From contig CAZPFE010000008.1 of assembly GCA_964585805.1 (NCBI GenBank), positions 1-18,446 on the forward strand: a stretch of 18,446 nucleotides of DNA, read 5' to 3'. The first letter of the stretch is position 1; every line of letters starts with the position of its first letter. The DNA comes from CAYLWZ01 sp964585805. GTDB taxonomy: Bacteria > Patescibacteriota > Minisyncoccia > Minisyncoccales > GWA2-38-27. Positions 8,860 through 15,724 of the stretch are shown here, one piece after another. The position numbers and the translations under genes are program-made. The notes beneath the pieces are model-generated. The model was not told the DNA's origin, made no database searches, and was given only the letters and a program-made list of their open reading frames with translations.

Positions 8860-8944
8860 TGCGGACGGAGAGACTTGAACTCTCACGGGCTTTACGCCCC
8901 TTGGTTCCTGAAACCAAGGCGTCTACCAATTCCGCCACGTCCGC
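8860..8944 (-). tRNA. tRNA-Leu(CAG)
   Basis: An 85-nt class II tRNA. The acceptor stem GCGGACG pairs with CGTCCGC and the discriminator is A; no CCA is encoded. The D arm contains GGCGGAATTGGTAGACGCC. The anticodon stem TTGGT/ACCAA encloses the 7-nt loop TTCAGGA, giving anticodon CAG (reads CUG). A long variable arm has a GGGC/GCCC stem with loop GTAAA. The T arm is GAGAG-TTCAAGT-CTCTC. Its 5' end is 7 nt after the stop codon of the phosphoglucose isomerase gene, so it is probably processed from the same transcript. A run of eight T follows the 3' end by 6 nt on this strand. Confidence 0.97.
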
Positions 8945-8951
8945 ATTTTGT

Positions 8952-9560
8952 TTAGCCGTTTAAAAAATTTAGATCAGCAGGCAAGGTTTTTCTTGGTCTT
9001 TGAGAATATAATTCAGGCACTACTTTGTAATTCTTATTTTTTACCCAGCCATCCTGAGTAAAAAAATAACAAGCACCCCTTGCTTCTTCAATTGGTAAAT
9101 AGTCGCTTTTACAATCTTTTGATACCCAATTTGCCATTATTAATTCATCTCTCTCCGAAGGATTAATAGTAATATGGCCATATTGAGGAGGAATAACTGC
9201 TATCTCATTCTTTTTTGCTTCTATATAATAAACATCAGAAATTGTAAGATTATCTTCTCCTCTCTTTTGTAATAAATAAATTGCCTTTCCTTTTAGAACA
9301 ATATATATCTCGCCAAAATTGCCCATATGATAATGTCCTTTTGTTTTAACAAACTCTTTCCCCAATTTTTTCGCTGGAATTATGGTAATATCGTACCTTA
9401 AATTATCATCTTCCTTAATACCTCTATACATATAATAAAGTTCAATATCAGGAGAAGCGTTTTCAAACCATTCCTGATCATAAACTACTTTTTTCATCTC
9501 TTTCAAATACCGAATATCCGGCTTTTTATCTTTAAGATTAAAATTTTTAATTATTTCCAT
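8952..9560 (-). CDS. Cupin-type (archaeal-type) glucose-6-phosphate isomerase
   Basis: Interconverts glucose 6-phosphate and fructose 6-phosphate. At 202 residues it belongs to the small metal-dependent cupin isomerases first known from Euryarchaeota and is unrelated to the roughly 550-residue PGI usual in bacteria. The signature TKGHYHMGNFGEIY gives metal ligands H76, H78 and E84, and H129 lies in the second cupin motif VIPPQYGHITIN; this matches the Pyrococcus TKGHFH...E...H pattern. The ATG overlaps the end of the preceding substrate-binding-protein gene by 10 bp, which suggests translational coupling because no Shine-Dalgarno is present. tRNA-Leu follows 7 nt after the stop. Family assignment is secure; activity is inferred. 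Confidence 0.9.
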   Translation of the reverse strand: MEIIKNFNLKDKKPDIRYLKEMKKVVYDQEWFENASPDIELYYMYRGIKEDDNLRYDITIIPAKKLGKEFVKTKGHYHMGNFGEIYIVLKGKAIYLLQKRGEDNLTISDVYYIEAKKNEIAVIPPQYGHITINPSERDELIMANWVSKDCKSDYLPIEEARGACYFFTQDGWVKNKNYKVVPELYSQRPRKTLPADLNFLNG

Positions 9561-11587
9561 ACGCGTTTTGTCTTAATATACCAATTTTCAATTCCTGTAA
9601 ACCTCCTTGCTGGCTCAGTAATCTTTTTTACTTGAACCCCTTTTACTTTCTTTGTTATTAAATAAATATAATTCGGACTATAAAGAAATATCGCTGGAGC
9701 ATCCTCTATCAATATATCTTGAAATTTCTCTAATTTCTCTTGACGAAGAAAAGGATCGTAGGTTTCCCTAATTTCTTCTAATAACTTATCTGCTTTTTTA
9801 TTACTATATACAGAAAGATTTAAACCAGGATCTATTTTCTGAGAAGAATGCCAGAAAGGTAATGGATCGGGAATAGACCCTAAAACTTCTCCTAATAATA
9901 AAATTTGATAATTTCGCGGTTTTATAAAATCCTGCTCTAACTCTGATAAAGGATATTTCTCAATTTCTAAAGAAACACCAATTTTACTCCATTGCTCTTT
10001 TAATAACTCGGCTACTTTAATTAATTGAGGTTGATCAACAGAAACCAACTTAAACTTCAAAATATAAGATTCTTTTTTAACCGGAAAACAAATCTCATTT
10101 AATTTTTTAATAGTCGTTTTACTAACAATACCTGTTCCTTCACTAAAACCCCACGGTTTTAAAATTTCTGAAGCGTATTTTTCTTGAAACTTGATAACCG
10201 CCTCTTTTGTTTTTTCACCAAAATAGCCGCTTATTTCTTTTTCAGGATAAATATCAGGAAATTGAGATAGACATTTTTGAAGCTCCTTCACTTCTTCTCC
10301 TCGCGCTCCTTTTTCTAATTTATTCTTAAACACAAATGAAGGTTCTTTCTCCACATCTTTTTCCATAATTCCTTCAGAATTCTTTTTAAACCCTGCTTTT
10401 TCTAAAATATCTATTGCTTTTTGAATATCAAAATTATAAATTTTACTTGGCTCTTTAAAACCATAAATTTTTGACAAAATTGGAGAATGACAAACTTGCT
10501 TTTCCACTTCTGGCGAATTAGAATCCAACCCTAACACTTTTTCTACAATTTCTTTTTTGTCAGTAGCATAATTTAAAGCTAAACGAACTTCTTTTTGGTT
10601 TAAAGTTTTATCCCTTTCTTGATTGAAAAAAACAGCAAAATAACGAGGAAAAGAGAAAAGATACTCTTGAAAATAATTATCTCTTTTCATCTGATTAAAA
10701 GAATCTAAAGAAATTCCATCTATTTGATGCCTTTCAGCCGCCTTGATTAAGTTTTGATTGTTTTCAAAAAAAATAAACTTTATTTTAGAGATATAAGGTT
10801 TCTTACCAAAATAGAAATCGTTTGGCTTTAAAGTGATAAATTTTATATAACCTGAATCATCTTTTTCTATTTTTTCAATTTCATAAGGACCAGAACCAAT
10901 AGGGTGAAGATTGCGAGTTATCTCTAAAGGAATGTTTTTTGGCAGAACATCCTTCCAAATATGTTTAGGAATAATCTTTAAGGTACAATTCTCTAAAAAA
11001 GCGCTATAAGGTTTTTGGAGAGAAAATTTTACCGTATAATCATCAATTTTTTCAACTTTAACCCCTACCCAATTTGCCCGCAAAGGACTTTTTGTTTCAG
11101 GGTTTTGAATTGTTTTAATTGTGAAAATCACATCATCTACTGTTAATGGTTGCTTATCTTGCCAAAAAAGATTTTTTTTAAGATAAAATGTATAATTTTT
11201 TTTATCTGGGCTTATCTCATACCTTTCAGCAAGCTCAGGAATAACTTTCATATTCTCATCATATCCCATTAATCCAGAAAAAATTAACTGGGATAAACTT
11301 CTATCTGCCTCAGAGTTGGCGTAAATTGGATTTATAAATCTTGGCTGACCAACAATTCCCTCTTTATACTCTCCACCTGAAGTAGGAATAATTTTAGTAT
11401 GAGAAAGGTAAAAATTATTTAAAATAAGAAAAAGTGAAACTAAAAAAATAAAAACACACAAAAAGAAGAAAACTTTTTCTTTTTTGGAAAGAACGCGAAA
11501 AAAATGTTGCCACTGCTTTAAAGTGGGAAATTTTCTTTTAGTTCTAACTGGCAATTGACTAATACTAAATTGAGTGCGACTCTTCAT
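9551..11587 (-). CDS. Membrane-anchored SBP_bac_5 (OppA-like) protein with an inserted peptidoglycan-binding domain
   Basis: Extracytoplasmic family-5 solute-binding protein (peptide/nickel type). It has 678 residues: a basic N-terminus, one transmembrane segment at about 38-58 with no lipobox cysteine, then the SBP_bac_5 start (EGIVGQPRFINPIYANSEADRS). Typical family blocks follow, such as LFWQDKQPLTVDDVIFTI and HPIGSGPYEI. At about 424-500 a PG_binding_1-like module interrupts the fold: LEKGARGEEVKELQKCL, then GYFGEKTKEAVIKFQEKY. After it the SBP_bac_5 domain resumes (YILKFKLVSVDQPQLIKVAELLKEQW) and ends GVQVKKITEPARRF. No ABC permease or ATPase is encoded in the window, so partner and ligand are unknown. 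It lies between secG (upstream) and the isomerase gene. Confidence 0.9.
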   Translation of the reverse strand: MKSRTQFSISQLPVRTKRKFPTLKQWQHFFRVLSKKEKVFFFLCVFIFLVSLFLILNNFYLSHTKIIPTSGGEYKEGIVGQPRFINPIYANSEADRSLSQLIFSGLMGYDENMKVIPELAERYEISPDKKNYTFYLKKNLFWQDKQPLTVDDVIFTIKTIQNPETKSPLRANWVGVKVEKIDDYTVKFSLQKPYSAFLENCTLKIIPKHIWKDVLPKNIPLEITRNLHPIGSGPYEIEKIEKDDSGYIKFITLKPNDFYFGKKPYISKIKFIFFENNQNLIKAAERHQIDGISLDSFNQMKRDNYFQEYLFSFPRYFAVFFNQERDKTLNQKEVRLALNYATDKKEIVEKVLGLDSNSPEVEKQVCHSPILSKIYGFKEPSKIYNFDIQKAIDILEKAGFKKNSEGIMEKDVEKEPSFVFKNKLEKGARGEEVKELQKCLSQFPDIYPEKEISGYFGEKTKEAVIKFQEKYASEILKPWGFSEGTGIVSKTTIKKLNEICFPVKKESYILKFKLVSVDQPQLIKVAELLKEQWSKIGVSLEIEKYPLSELEQDFIKPRNYQILLLGEVLGSIPDPLPFWHSSQKIDPGLNLSVYSNKKADKLLEEIRETYDPFLRQEKLEKFQDILIEDAPAIFLYSPNYIYLITKKVKGVQVKKITEPARRFTGIENWYIKTKRVWK

Positions 11588-11626
11588 TTAAATTTATTGA
11601 AAAATAAAACTTATAAAAATTGAAGC

Positions 11627-11845
11627 TTAATAAACCAAAAGATTTACTAACGCTAAAGCAACAAAAATAATAGCAAAAATTATTGAAGCCCAATATAATT
11701 TTTTTTCTAAACCTCGACGAGTAGTATAAAATTCTTCTCCTCCTCCAAAAGCAGAACCAAGAGCGGTTCCTCTTTGTTGAAGAAGAATTAGAATAATAAG
11801 AATTATAGAAGTAATAATCTGAGTAATTTCTAATATATGTTTCAT
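11627..11845 (-). CDS. secG: Protein translocase subunit SecG
   Basis: Small subunit of the SecYEG channel in the cytoplasmic membrane. It is 72 residues with two membrane helices (about 5-23 and 50-70). They are joined by the conserved cytoplasmic loop LLQQRGTALGSAFGGGEEFYTTRRGLEKKLYW, which is diagnostic of SecG (written here in pieces: LLQQRG, GSAFGGG, RRGLEKKL). It sits 19 bp after the YvlD-like gene and 39 bp before the solute-binding protein gene on the same strand. The sequence before the ATG (TTAAAGAATTTT) has at most a poor Shine-Dalgarno match. Confidence 0.93.
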   Translation of the reverse strand: MKHILEITQIITSIILIILILLQQRGTALGSAFGGGEEFYTTRRGLEKKLYWASIIFAIIFVALALVNLLVY

Positions 11846-11864
11846 AAAATTCTTTAATTAAAAA

Positions 11865-12224
11865 TTAAACATTAAAAATAAAAGATAAAGATTTAATTAT
11901 AAACGCAAGCCAAAATAAAGGTATAATTCCTTCTATTTTAATGGGCGAAAATACTCCTACTACTAACCAAATTAATCCCATATCAATAACTAAACTGAAA
12001 AAATTAAAGGTAATTATTCTTATCGGCAGAAAAATAAATCTAATTAAAGGTTTAACCAAAAAATTTACAATTCCTAAAAATAAACCAGTAATCAAAACTA
12101 CTTTAAACGATCCATCATAACTTATTCCAGAAATAAATTTTATTGTTGAAGATTGACTTAATTTAAGAGACAAAAAAATTCCTCCTATTCCTATTATAAT
12201 ATCAAATATCAATTTCCGAAACAT
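11865..12224 (-). CDS. YvlD-like / phage-holin superfamily IV membrane protein
   Basis: A 119-residue, very hydrophobic protein with four predicted membrane segments (about 4-22, 40-60, 68-92 and 98-117). The segment LITGLFLGIVNFLVKPLIRFIFLPIRIITFNFFSLVIDMGLIWLV carries the family hallmark (key words: GLFLGIVN, LVKPLI, LPIRIIT, NFFSLVID). The family is widespread in bacteria and named after a holin resemblance, but its function is not established; I see no phage genes nearby and do not call it a lysis protein. It is the first gene of the run leading to secG and lies directly behind a promoter whose spacing predicts a leaderless mRNA. Confidence 0.85.
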   Translation of the reverse strand: MFRKLIFDIIIGIGGIFLSLKLSQSSTIKFISGISYDGSFKVVLITGLFLGIVNFLVKPLIRFIFLPIRIITFNFFSLVIDMGLIWLVVGVFSPIKIEGIIPLFWLAFIIKSLSFIFNV

Positions 12225-12231
12225 TTATAAA

Positions 12232-12259
12232 ATATTAGCATATTTCACATTTAGGTCAA
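12232..12259 (-). promoter_or_regulatory. Promoter of the YvlD-like/secG run, leaderless geometry
   Basis: On the minus strand TTGACC (12254-12259) and TAATAT (12232-12237) are 16 bp apart. Only 7 nt separate the -10 box from the ATG at 12224, so the predicted start site falls on or next to the start codon. It lies just beyond the terminator at 12270-12307. Confidence 0.6.
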
Positions 12260-12269
12260 CTTTTTAAAC

Positions 12270-12307
12270 AACGAAAAAACGCTTTTTTAAAAAAGCGTTT
12301 TTTCGTT
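12270..12307 (-). terminator. Strong intrinsic terminator of the DUF5667 gene
   Basis: A perfect 19-bp inverted repeat: AACGAAAAAACGCTTTTTT (12270-12288) abuts its exact complement (12289-12307). In RNA it forms a hairpin with a GCG-containing core flanked by A/U pairs and a T-rich 3' side on either strand. It starts 10 bp below the stop codon at 12318 and precedes the next promoter, so it separates two transcription units. Confidence 0.85.
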
Positions 12308-12317
12308 TAATAAATAT

Positions 12318-13403
12318 TTACTTTGAAAACTGCTTTTTAAAATTCTCTATTTTTTCTTTTTGTTCTGGAGTTAAGTCCGATCCTGAAACCGGCAATTTTT
12401 TCTTTATATTATTCATCTTCTCTTCTACGCTTCCTTTTATTTTTTCTTTCTGTTCAGAAGTTAAACCTTCTATAACTATTTTTTCTATCTCATTAAGAGC
12501 GCTAATTAAAGCCGTTTTTTGAGCAGAACTTAAACCTGACTGAACTAAATTCTTAGCCTCTTCTATTTTATTTATTGCTTTTTGCTTTTTTTCATCTGAC
12601 ATTCCTGAAGAAGAAATAACAACTTCTACTTGATCTAATGCTTTTATTACCTCATCCTTCTGTTCTGGACTTAAACCTTTTTTTACAAGCACCTCTATTT
12701 GATTAAGTAAGGCAACTGTTTGATTGCGCAATTCATCAGCTTCTTCAGGAGTAATCCCATCTGCCAATATACTCTTTAAATTATTAATACTTTCCTCAAT
12801 TTTTGCTTTTTGTTCAGGAGAAATCTTTTGAGATATCTTATTCTGAACTTCCTTTGCTTTTTCTTCAATTTGAGCTTTTGTTGCCGGATCTTTGATCTTT
12901 TCTATTGCTTTTTGAATGCTTTCTTGACTTTTAACAAGTGTTTGTTGAATATTTTGTTTAACATCATCAGGAACTTTCTCAAGAATCTCAGATAGGACTT
13001 CCTGCGACTTTAAAGCAGTTTGAGATAATTTTTGAGATATTTGATCAATATCTATACCCTGTGCTTTCAATTTTTCTATTTGTTCATCTACTTTTGTTAT
13101 ATATTGATTATAAATATCTGTCGCTTTGTTAATATATTCTGTTTTTTGTTCATCTGTAAGTTTTTCTGCTTCCGCAATTTTTTCCTCGGCAAATTGAAGC
13201 ATTTTTTCTGCTCTTTCTTCTGGATCAAAAGTAAAGAAAAGGGATATTTTTTCTTGCCAGGTATCTAAAAAATAGAAAGGACTATCTGGAGTTAAACCCG
13301 CTTCTGTAGAAGAATCTTCTGCTTTAACGGAACAATTTGTTAACAATAAAATCAAAGATAAAAGAATAATAAGTAGTTTTTTATTTCTCATTTTTATTTC
13401 CAT
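12318..13403 (-). CDS. DUF5667 secreted protein with C-terminal helical repeats
   Basis: Function unknown; probably an envelope protein. It has 361 residues. An N-terminal signal or anchor (basic MRNKK, then IILLSLILLLTNC) is followed by a DUF5667-type block, GLTPDSPFYFLDTWQEKISL with FTFDPEERAEKMLQFAEEKIAEA (37-81). The rest is almost entirely helical and rich in Lys, Glu and Gln. From residue 194 there are about seven degenerate repeats of 23-30 residues, each opening with [LIM][ST]xEQK-like residues (194, 217, 244, 268, 291, 314, 344). C24 follows LLTN, a poor lipobox, so lipidation is doubtful. M5 at 13391 is an alternative start with GGAAA in front. It lies 61 bp below the dockerin protein gene on the same strand and ends at the 12270-12307 terminator. 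Confidence 0.85.
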   Translation of the reverse strand: MEIKMRNKKLLIILLSLILLLTNCSVKAEDSSTEAGLTPDSPFYFLDTWQEKISLFFTFDPEERAEKMLQFAEEKIAEAEKLTDEQKTEYINKATDIYNQYITKVDEQIEKLKAQGIDIDQISQKLSQTALKSQEVLSEILEKVPDDVKQNIQQTLVKSQESIQKAIEKIKDPATKAQIEEKAKEVQNKISQKISPEQKAKIEESINNLKSILADGITPEEADELRNQTVALLNQIEVLVKKGLSPEQKDEVIKALDQVEVVISSSGMSDEKKQKAINKIEEAKNLVQSGLSSAQKTALISALNEIEKIVIEGLTSEQKEKIKGSVEEKMNNIKKKLPVSGSDLTPEQKEKIENFKKQFSK

Positions 13404-13464
13404 ATTTTTTTAATTTACTTTTGAAACTTAACAACCTTTTTAATATTTTACCTAAAATCCATCT

Positions 13465-15699
13465 TTATTTTCCTAACAACGCTTTCATTTGTTCTGCCAA
13501 CCGACTAATAATATCTGACATAGAAGCCAATAAATCTTTCACACTTACTATTTCGTTTGATTTCTGCATCATAATATGGGCTGGTCCAATAGAAAATGAA
13601 GAACTATAATCCTCTACCAATGAAACAGTTCCTGTAACAGTAGAAATACCAGTAATCCTAATTTTAAACTTTCCTTGTAATTGCGGTGTTGTCCATTTAT
13701 AAGAGTGATTGCTGGCTGGAATATGAATTGCTATCGGTCTAACTAAATTACCATCTTCTCCATAAAGCAATATCGAAACCTCATTCACTCCTCGCGAATC
13801 CCAAGTAATATCAATTGATGTTCCTGAAACAAAATATTCGTCGCCCTCAGGATAAGTAACTTTAATATAAGGAAGCACAGATTCACAAACAGGGAAAACA
13901 GTTGTGGTGCCTGCTAAATAACTACTTAAATAAGCAACATCTTTACCATCTATCTTTCCATCTCCATTAAGGTCAGATACACTTGAATCGCAACTTGTTG
14001 TTCCAGCAACGCAATTTGTTAATAAGGTGAGATCCTCACCTGTAACATATCCGTCTCCATTTAAATCTCCATAAGATCCGCAAGGAGATTTAGCCACAAT
14101 ACTGAAATAATTATCACTTTCATCTCCTTGAACACCGTCTCCGGTTACTGAAACTTTGTATTGAGTTCCTACAGGAACATTAACAGGCACTTTCCAGGAT
14201 ATAACATTTAAACCGGGGTGAAGTGTAATAGAAACAATTGAATATGATTTTTTGATTGTTTCATTAACAAGATTAACATTTACAGTAATTGTATCTGTTG
14301 AAGATAAAGAAACTCCTTCCCATTTAATACGAATATCAGTTAAACTATTTCTTACAATCTTTTCTCCTCCGTTTGGATAAAACACAGTTAAATAAGAACT
14401 ACCACAAACCGGAAAAGTACTACCCGTTCCTGCTAAATAACTACTTAAATAACTAACATCTTTACCATCTATCTTTCCATCTCCATTAAGGTCAGATACA
14501 CTTGAATCGCAACTTGTTGTTCCAGCAACGCAATTTGTTAATAAGGTGAGATCCTCACCTGTAACATATCCGTCTCCATTTAAATCTCCATAAGATCCGC
14601 AAGGAGATTTAGCCACAATACTGAAATAATTATCACTTTCATCTCCTTGAACACCGTCTCCGGTTACTGAAACTTTGTATTGAGTTCCTACAGGAACATT
14701 AACAGGCACTTTCCAGGATATAACATTTAAACCGGGAGTAAGAATCTTTGAAGAAACAACGGAATATAATTGTTTGGTTTGGTTATTGTATAAATTTACA
14801 TTTACTGTGGCTGAGTTTGCGTCTGCTAAATTTAATTTAATAGAGCATTTGTCTCCCCTTAATAAACTTTCTCCTCCATTAGGAGAAACAACTGTTACCA
14901 CTGGTACCTGACCGCATACAGGAAAAGTAACTAACAACCCTGCTAAATAACTACTTAAATAACTAACATCTTTACCATCTATCTTTCCATCTCCATTAAG
15001 GTCAGATACACTTGAATCGCAACTTGTTGTTCCAGCAACGCAATTTGTTAATAAGGTGAGATCCTCACCTGTAACATATCCGTCTCCATTTAAATCTCCA
15101 TAAGATCCGCAAGGAGATTTAGCCACAATACTGAAATAATTATCGCTTTCATCTCCTTGAACACCGTCTCCGGTTACTGAAATAATATATCTCTCTCCAA
15201 CTGCTATATTAGAAGCAATTTTCCATTCATACTGATTATCTCCAGAAGAAATTTCATAATCTGCCACTAAAGGATATGTTCTACCTGTCGTTTTGTTTAC
15301 TAAAGTTATATCTATATTAGCTTTATCGCTGCCACTCAAATTTATTGTAATCAAAGTTGACTCTCCCCTCACTAATTCTTCTCCTCCATTAGGAGAAACA
15401 ATTGTAAGTGTGGCTGTAGTAGTTGTAGTTGTTGTTGAGTCTTGGGTAGTATCTCCTGTTGTTGTCGTACTCCCTGTTGTTGTCTGAGAACCTGTCTGAG
15501 TTAATTGTTGCACTTGTTTAGTCAAACTTTCAATTTGTTTTTGAATTTGACTAAGCAAATTTTGGAGATCGTTAATACTAACTGCTTTAGTATCAACAAC
15601 TCCTACAGTGAGCCCAAAAACTAAACTAAAAATAAGAATCAATGAAATCCCAAAAATTCTATATTTCTTATACCGCATATCCTTTTTCTTGTTGCCCAT
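13465..15699 (-). CDS. Secreted multi-domain surface protein with Ig-like and dockerin repeats
   Basis: Probable cell-surface or secreted protein; ligand unknown. It has 744 residues. A basic N-terminus and hydrophobic segment (about 15-35) form a signal peptide or anchor. A short coiled coil (LQNLLSQIQKQIESLTKQVQQL in pieces: LQNLLSQ, IESLTKQ) and a Thr-rich linker (about 70-97) follow. Then come three Ig-like domains opening with [VF][SY]PNGGE, each followed by a dockerin type I module with two calcium loops (DLNGDGYVTGED and DLNGDGKIDGKD) and four cysteines per module. A fourth Ig-like domain (VTYPEGDEYFVSGTSIDITW) and a helical tail end the protein. The three dockerin modules are nearly identical at DNA level. 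M8 at 15678 is an alternative start behind AAAAAGGAT; the annotated ATG lies inside a hairpin. No cohesin and no sorting signal were seen. Confidence 0.88.
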   Translation of the reverse strand: MGNKKKDMRYKKYRIFGISLILIFSLVFGLTVGVVDTKAVSINDLQNLLSQIQKQIESLTKQVQQLTQTGSQTTTGSTTTTGDTTQDSTTTTTTTATLTIVSPNGGEELVRGESTLITINLSGSDKANIDITLVNKTTGRTYPLVADYEISSGDNQYEWKIASNIAVGERYIISVTGDGVQGDESDNYFSIVAKSPCGSYGDLNGDGYVTGEDLTLLTNCVAGTTSCDSSVSDLNGDGKIDGKDVSYLSSYLAGLLVTFPVCGQVPVVTVVSPNGGESLLRGDKCSIKLNLADANSATVNVNLYNNQTKQLYSVVSSKILTPGLNVISWKVPVNVPVGTQYKVSVTGDGVQGDESDNYFSIVAKSPCGSYGDLNGDGYVTGEDLTLLTNCVAGTTSCDSSVSDLNGDGKIDGKDVSYLSSYLAGTGSTFPVCGSSYLTVFYPNGGEKIVRNSLTDIRIKWEGVSLSSTDTITVNVNLVNETIKKSYSIVSITLHPGLNVISWKVPVNVPVGTQYKVSVTGDGVQGDESDNYFSIVAKSPCGSYGDLNGDGYVTGEDLTLLTNCVAGTTSCDSSVSDLNGDGKIDGKDVAYLSSYLAGTTTVFPVCESVLPYIKVTYPEGDEYFVSGTSIDITWDSRGVNEVSILLYGEDGNLVRPIAIHIPASNHSYKWTTPQLQGKFKIRITGISTVTGTVSLVEDYSSSFSIGPAHIMMQKSNEIVSVKDLLASMSDIISRLAEQMKALLGK
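13910..14217 (-). repeat. Intragenic repeat copy encoding dockerin module 3 and the end of Ig domain 3
   Basis: 308 bp that match 14429-14736 with only about two differences (AAGCAAC versus AACTAAC near the low-coordinate end). It encodes the end of the third Ig domain and the third dockerin module. Confidence 0.9.
14429..14736 (-). repeat. Intragenic repeat copy encoding dockerin module 2 and the end of Ig domain 2
   Basis: 308 bp, the middle copy, near-identical to 13910-14217 over its whole length and to 14939-15182 over its first 244 bp. Offset to the neighbouring copies is 519 and 510 bp. Confidence 0.9.
14939..15182 (-). repeat. Intragenic repeat copy encoding dockerin module 1 (244-bp core)
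   Basis: 244 bp differing from the middle copy at one visible position (ATCGCTTTC versus ATCACTTTC). Similarity ends at GGTTACTGAAA, where the Ig-domain sequences of module 1 diverge. Confidence 0.9.
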
Positions 15700-15724
15700 T
15701 TTTCATTAAAAAATGAACAACAAG
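15688..15724 (-). promoter_or_regulatory. 16-bp mRNA hairpin enclosing the start codon of the dockerin protein gene
   Basis: In the sense RNA, CUUGUUGUUCAUUUUU pairs with AAAAAUGGGCAACAAG around a 5-nt loop (UAAUG). All 16 positions pair, two as U-G wobbles that would be mismatches in the opposite strand. The AUG is in the 3' arm. No U-run follows, so it is not a terminator. Confidence 0.6.

Noticed and set aside
8860..8944. tRNA-Leu as an integration (att) site of a mobile element
   Set aside because: No integrase and no repeat of the tRNA 3' end is seen in the window; both flanks are ordinary co-directional genes.
11865..12224. Prophage holin
   Set aside because: The family name mentions holins, but the neighbours are housekeeping genes and no phage gene is present.
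12810..13268. Phe/Leu/Cys-rich plus-strand frames of 61 and 78 codons
   Set aside because: Antisense shadows of the Lys/Glu-rich DUF5667 protein; composition is explained by complementing AAA and GAA codons.
13320..13391. DUF5667 protein as a lipoprotein
   Set aside because: LLTNC lacks the small residues normally found just before the lipidated cysteine, so only a generic signal or anchor is claimed.
13910..15182. Repeats as a CRISPR array
   Set aside because: Units are 244-308 bp, lie inside an open reading frame, and encode dockerin modules; there are no short spacers and no cas genes.
15293..15487. Plus-strand reading frame of 64 codons within the dockerin gene
   Set aside because: It is the antisense of the Thr-rich linker and first Ig domain; its Val runs are the reverse complement of Thr codons.
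13465..15699. Cellulosome component
   Set aside because: Dockerin motifs are present, but there is no cohesin, no glycoside hydrolase and no carbohydrate-binding module in the window.
15688..15724. Hairpin as the ftsK terminator
   Set aside because: No U-run follows the stem in the sense direction; the sequence continues into AAAAAGGAT and coding DNA, and a promoter lies between ftsK and the stem.
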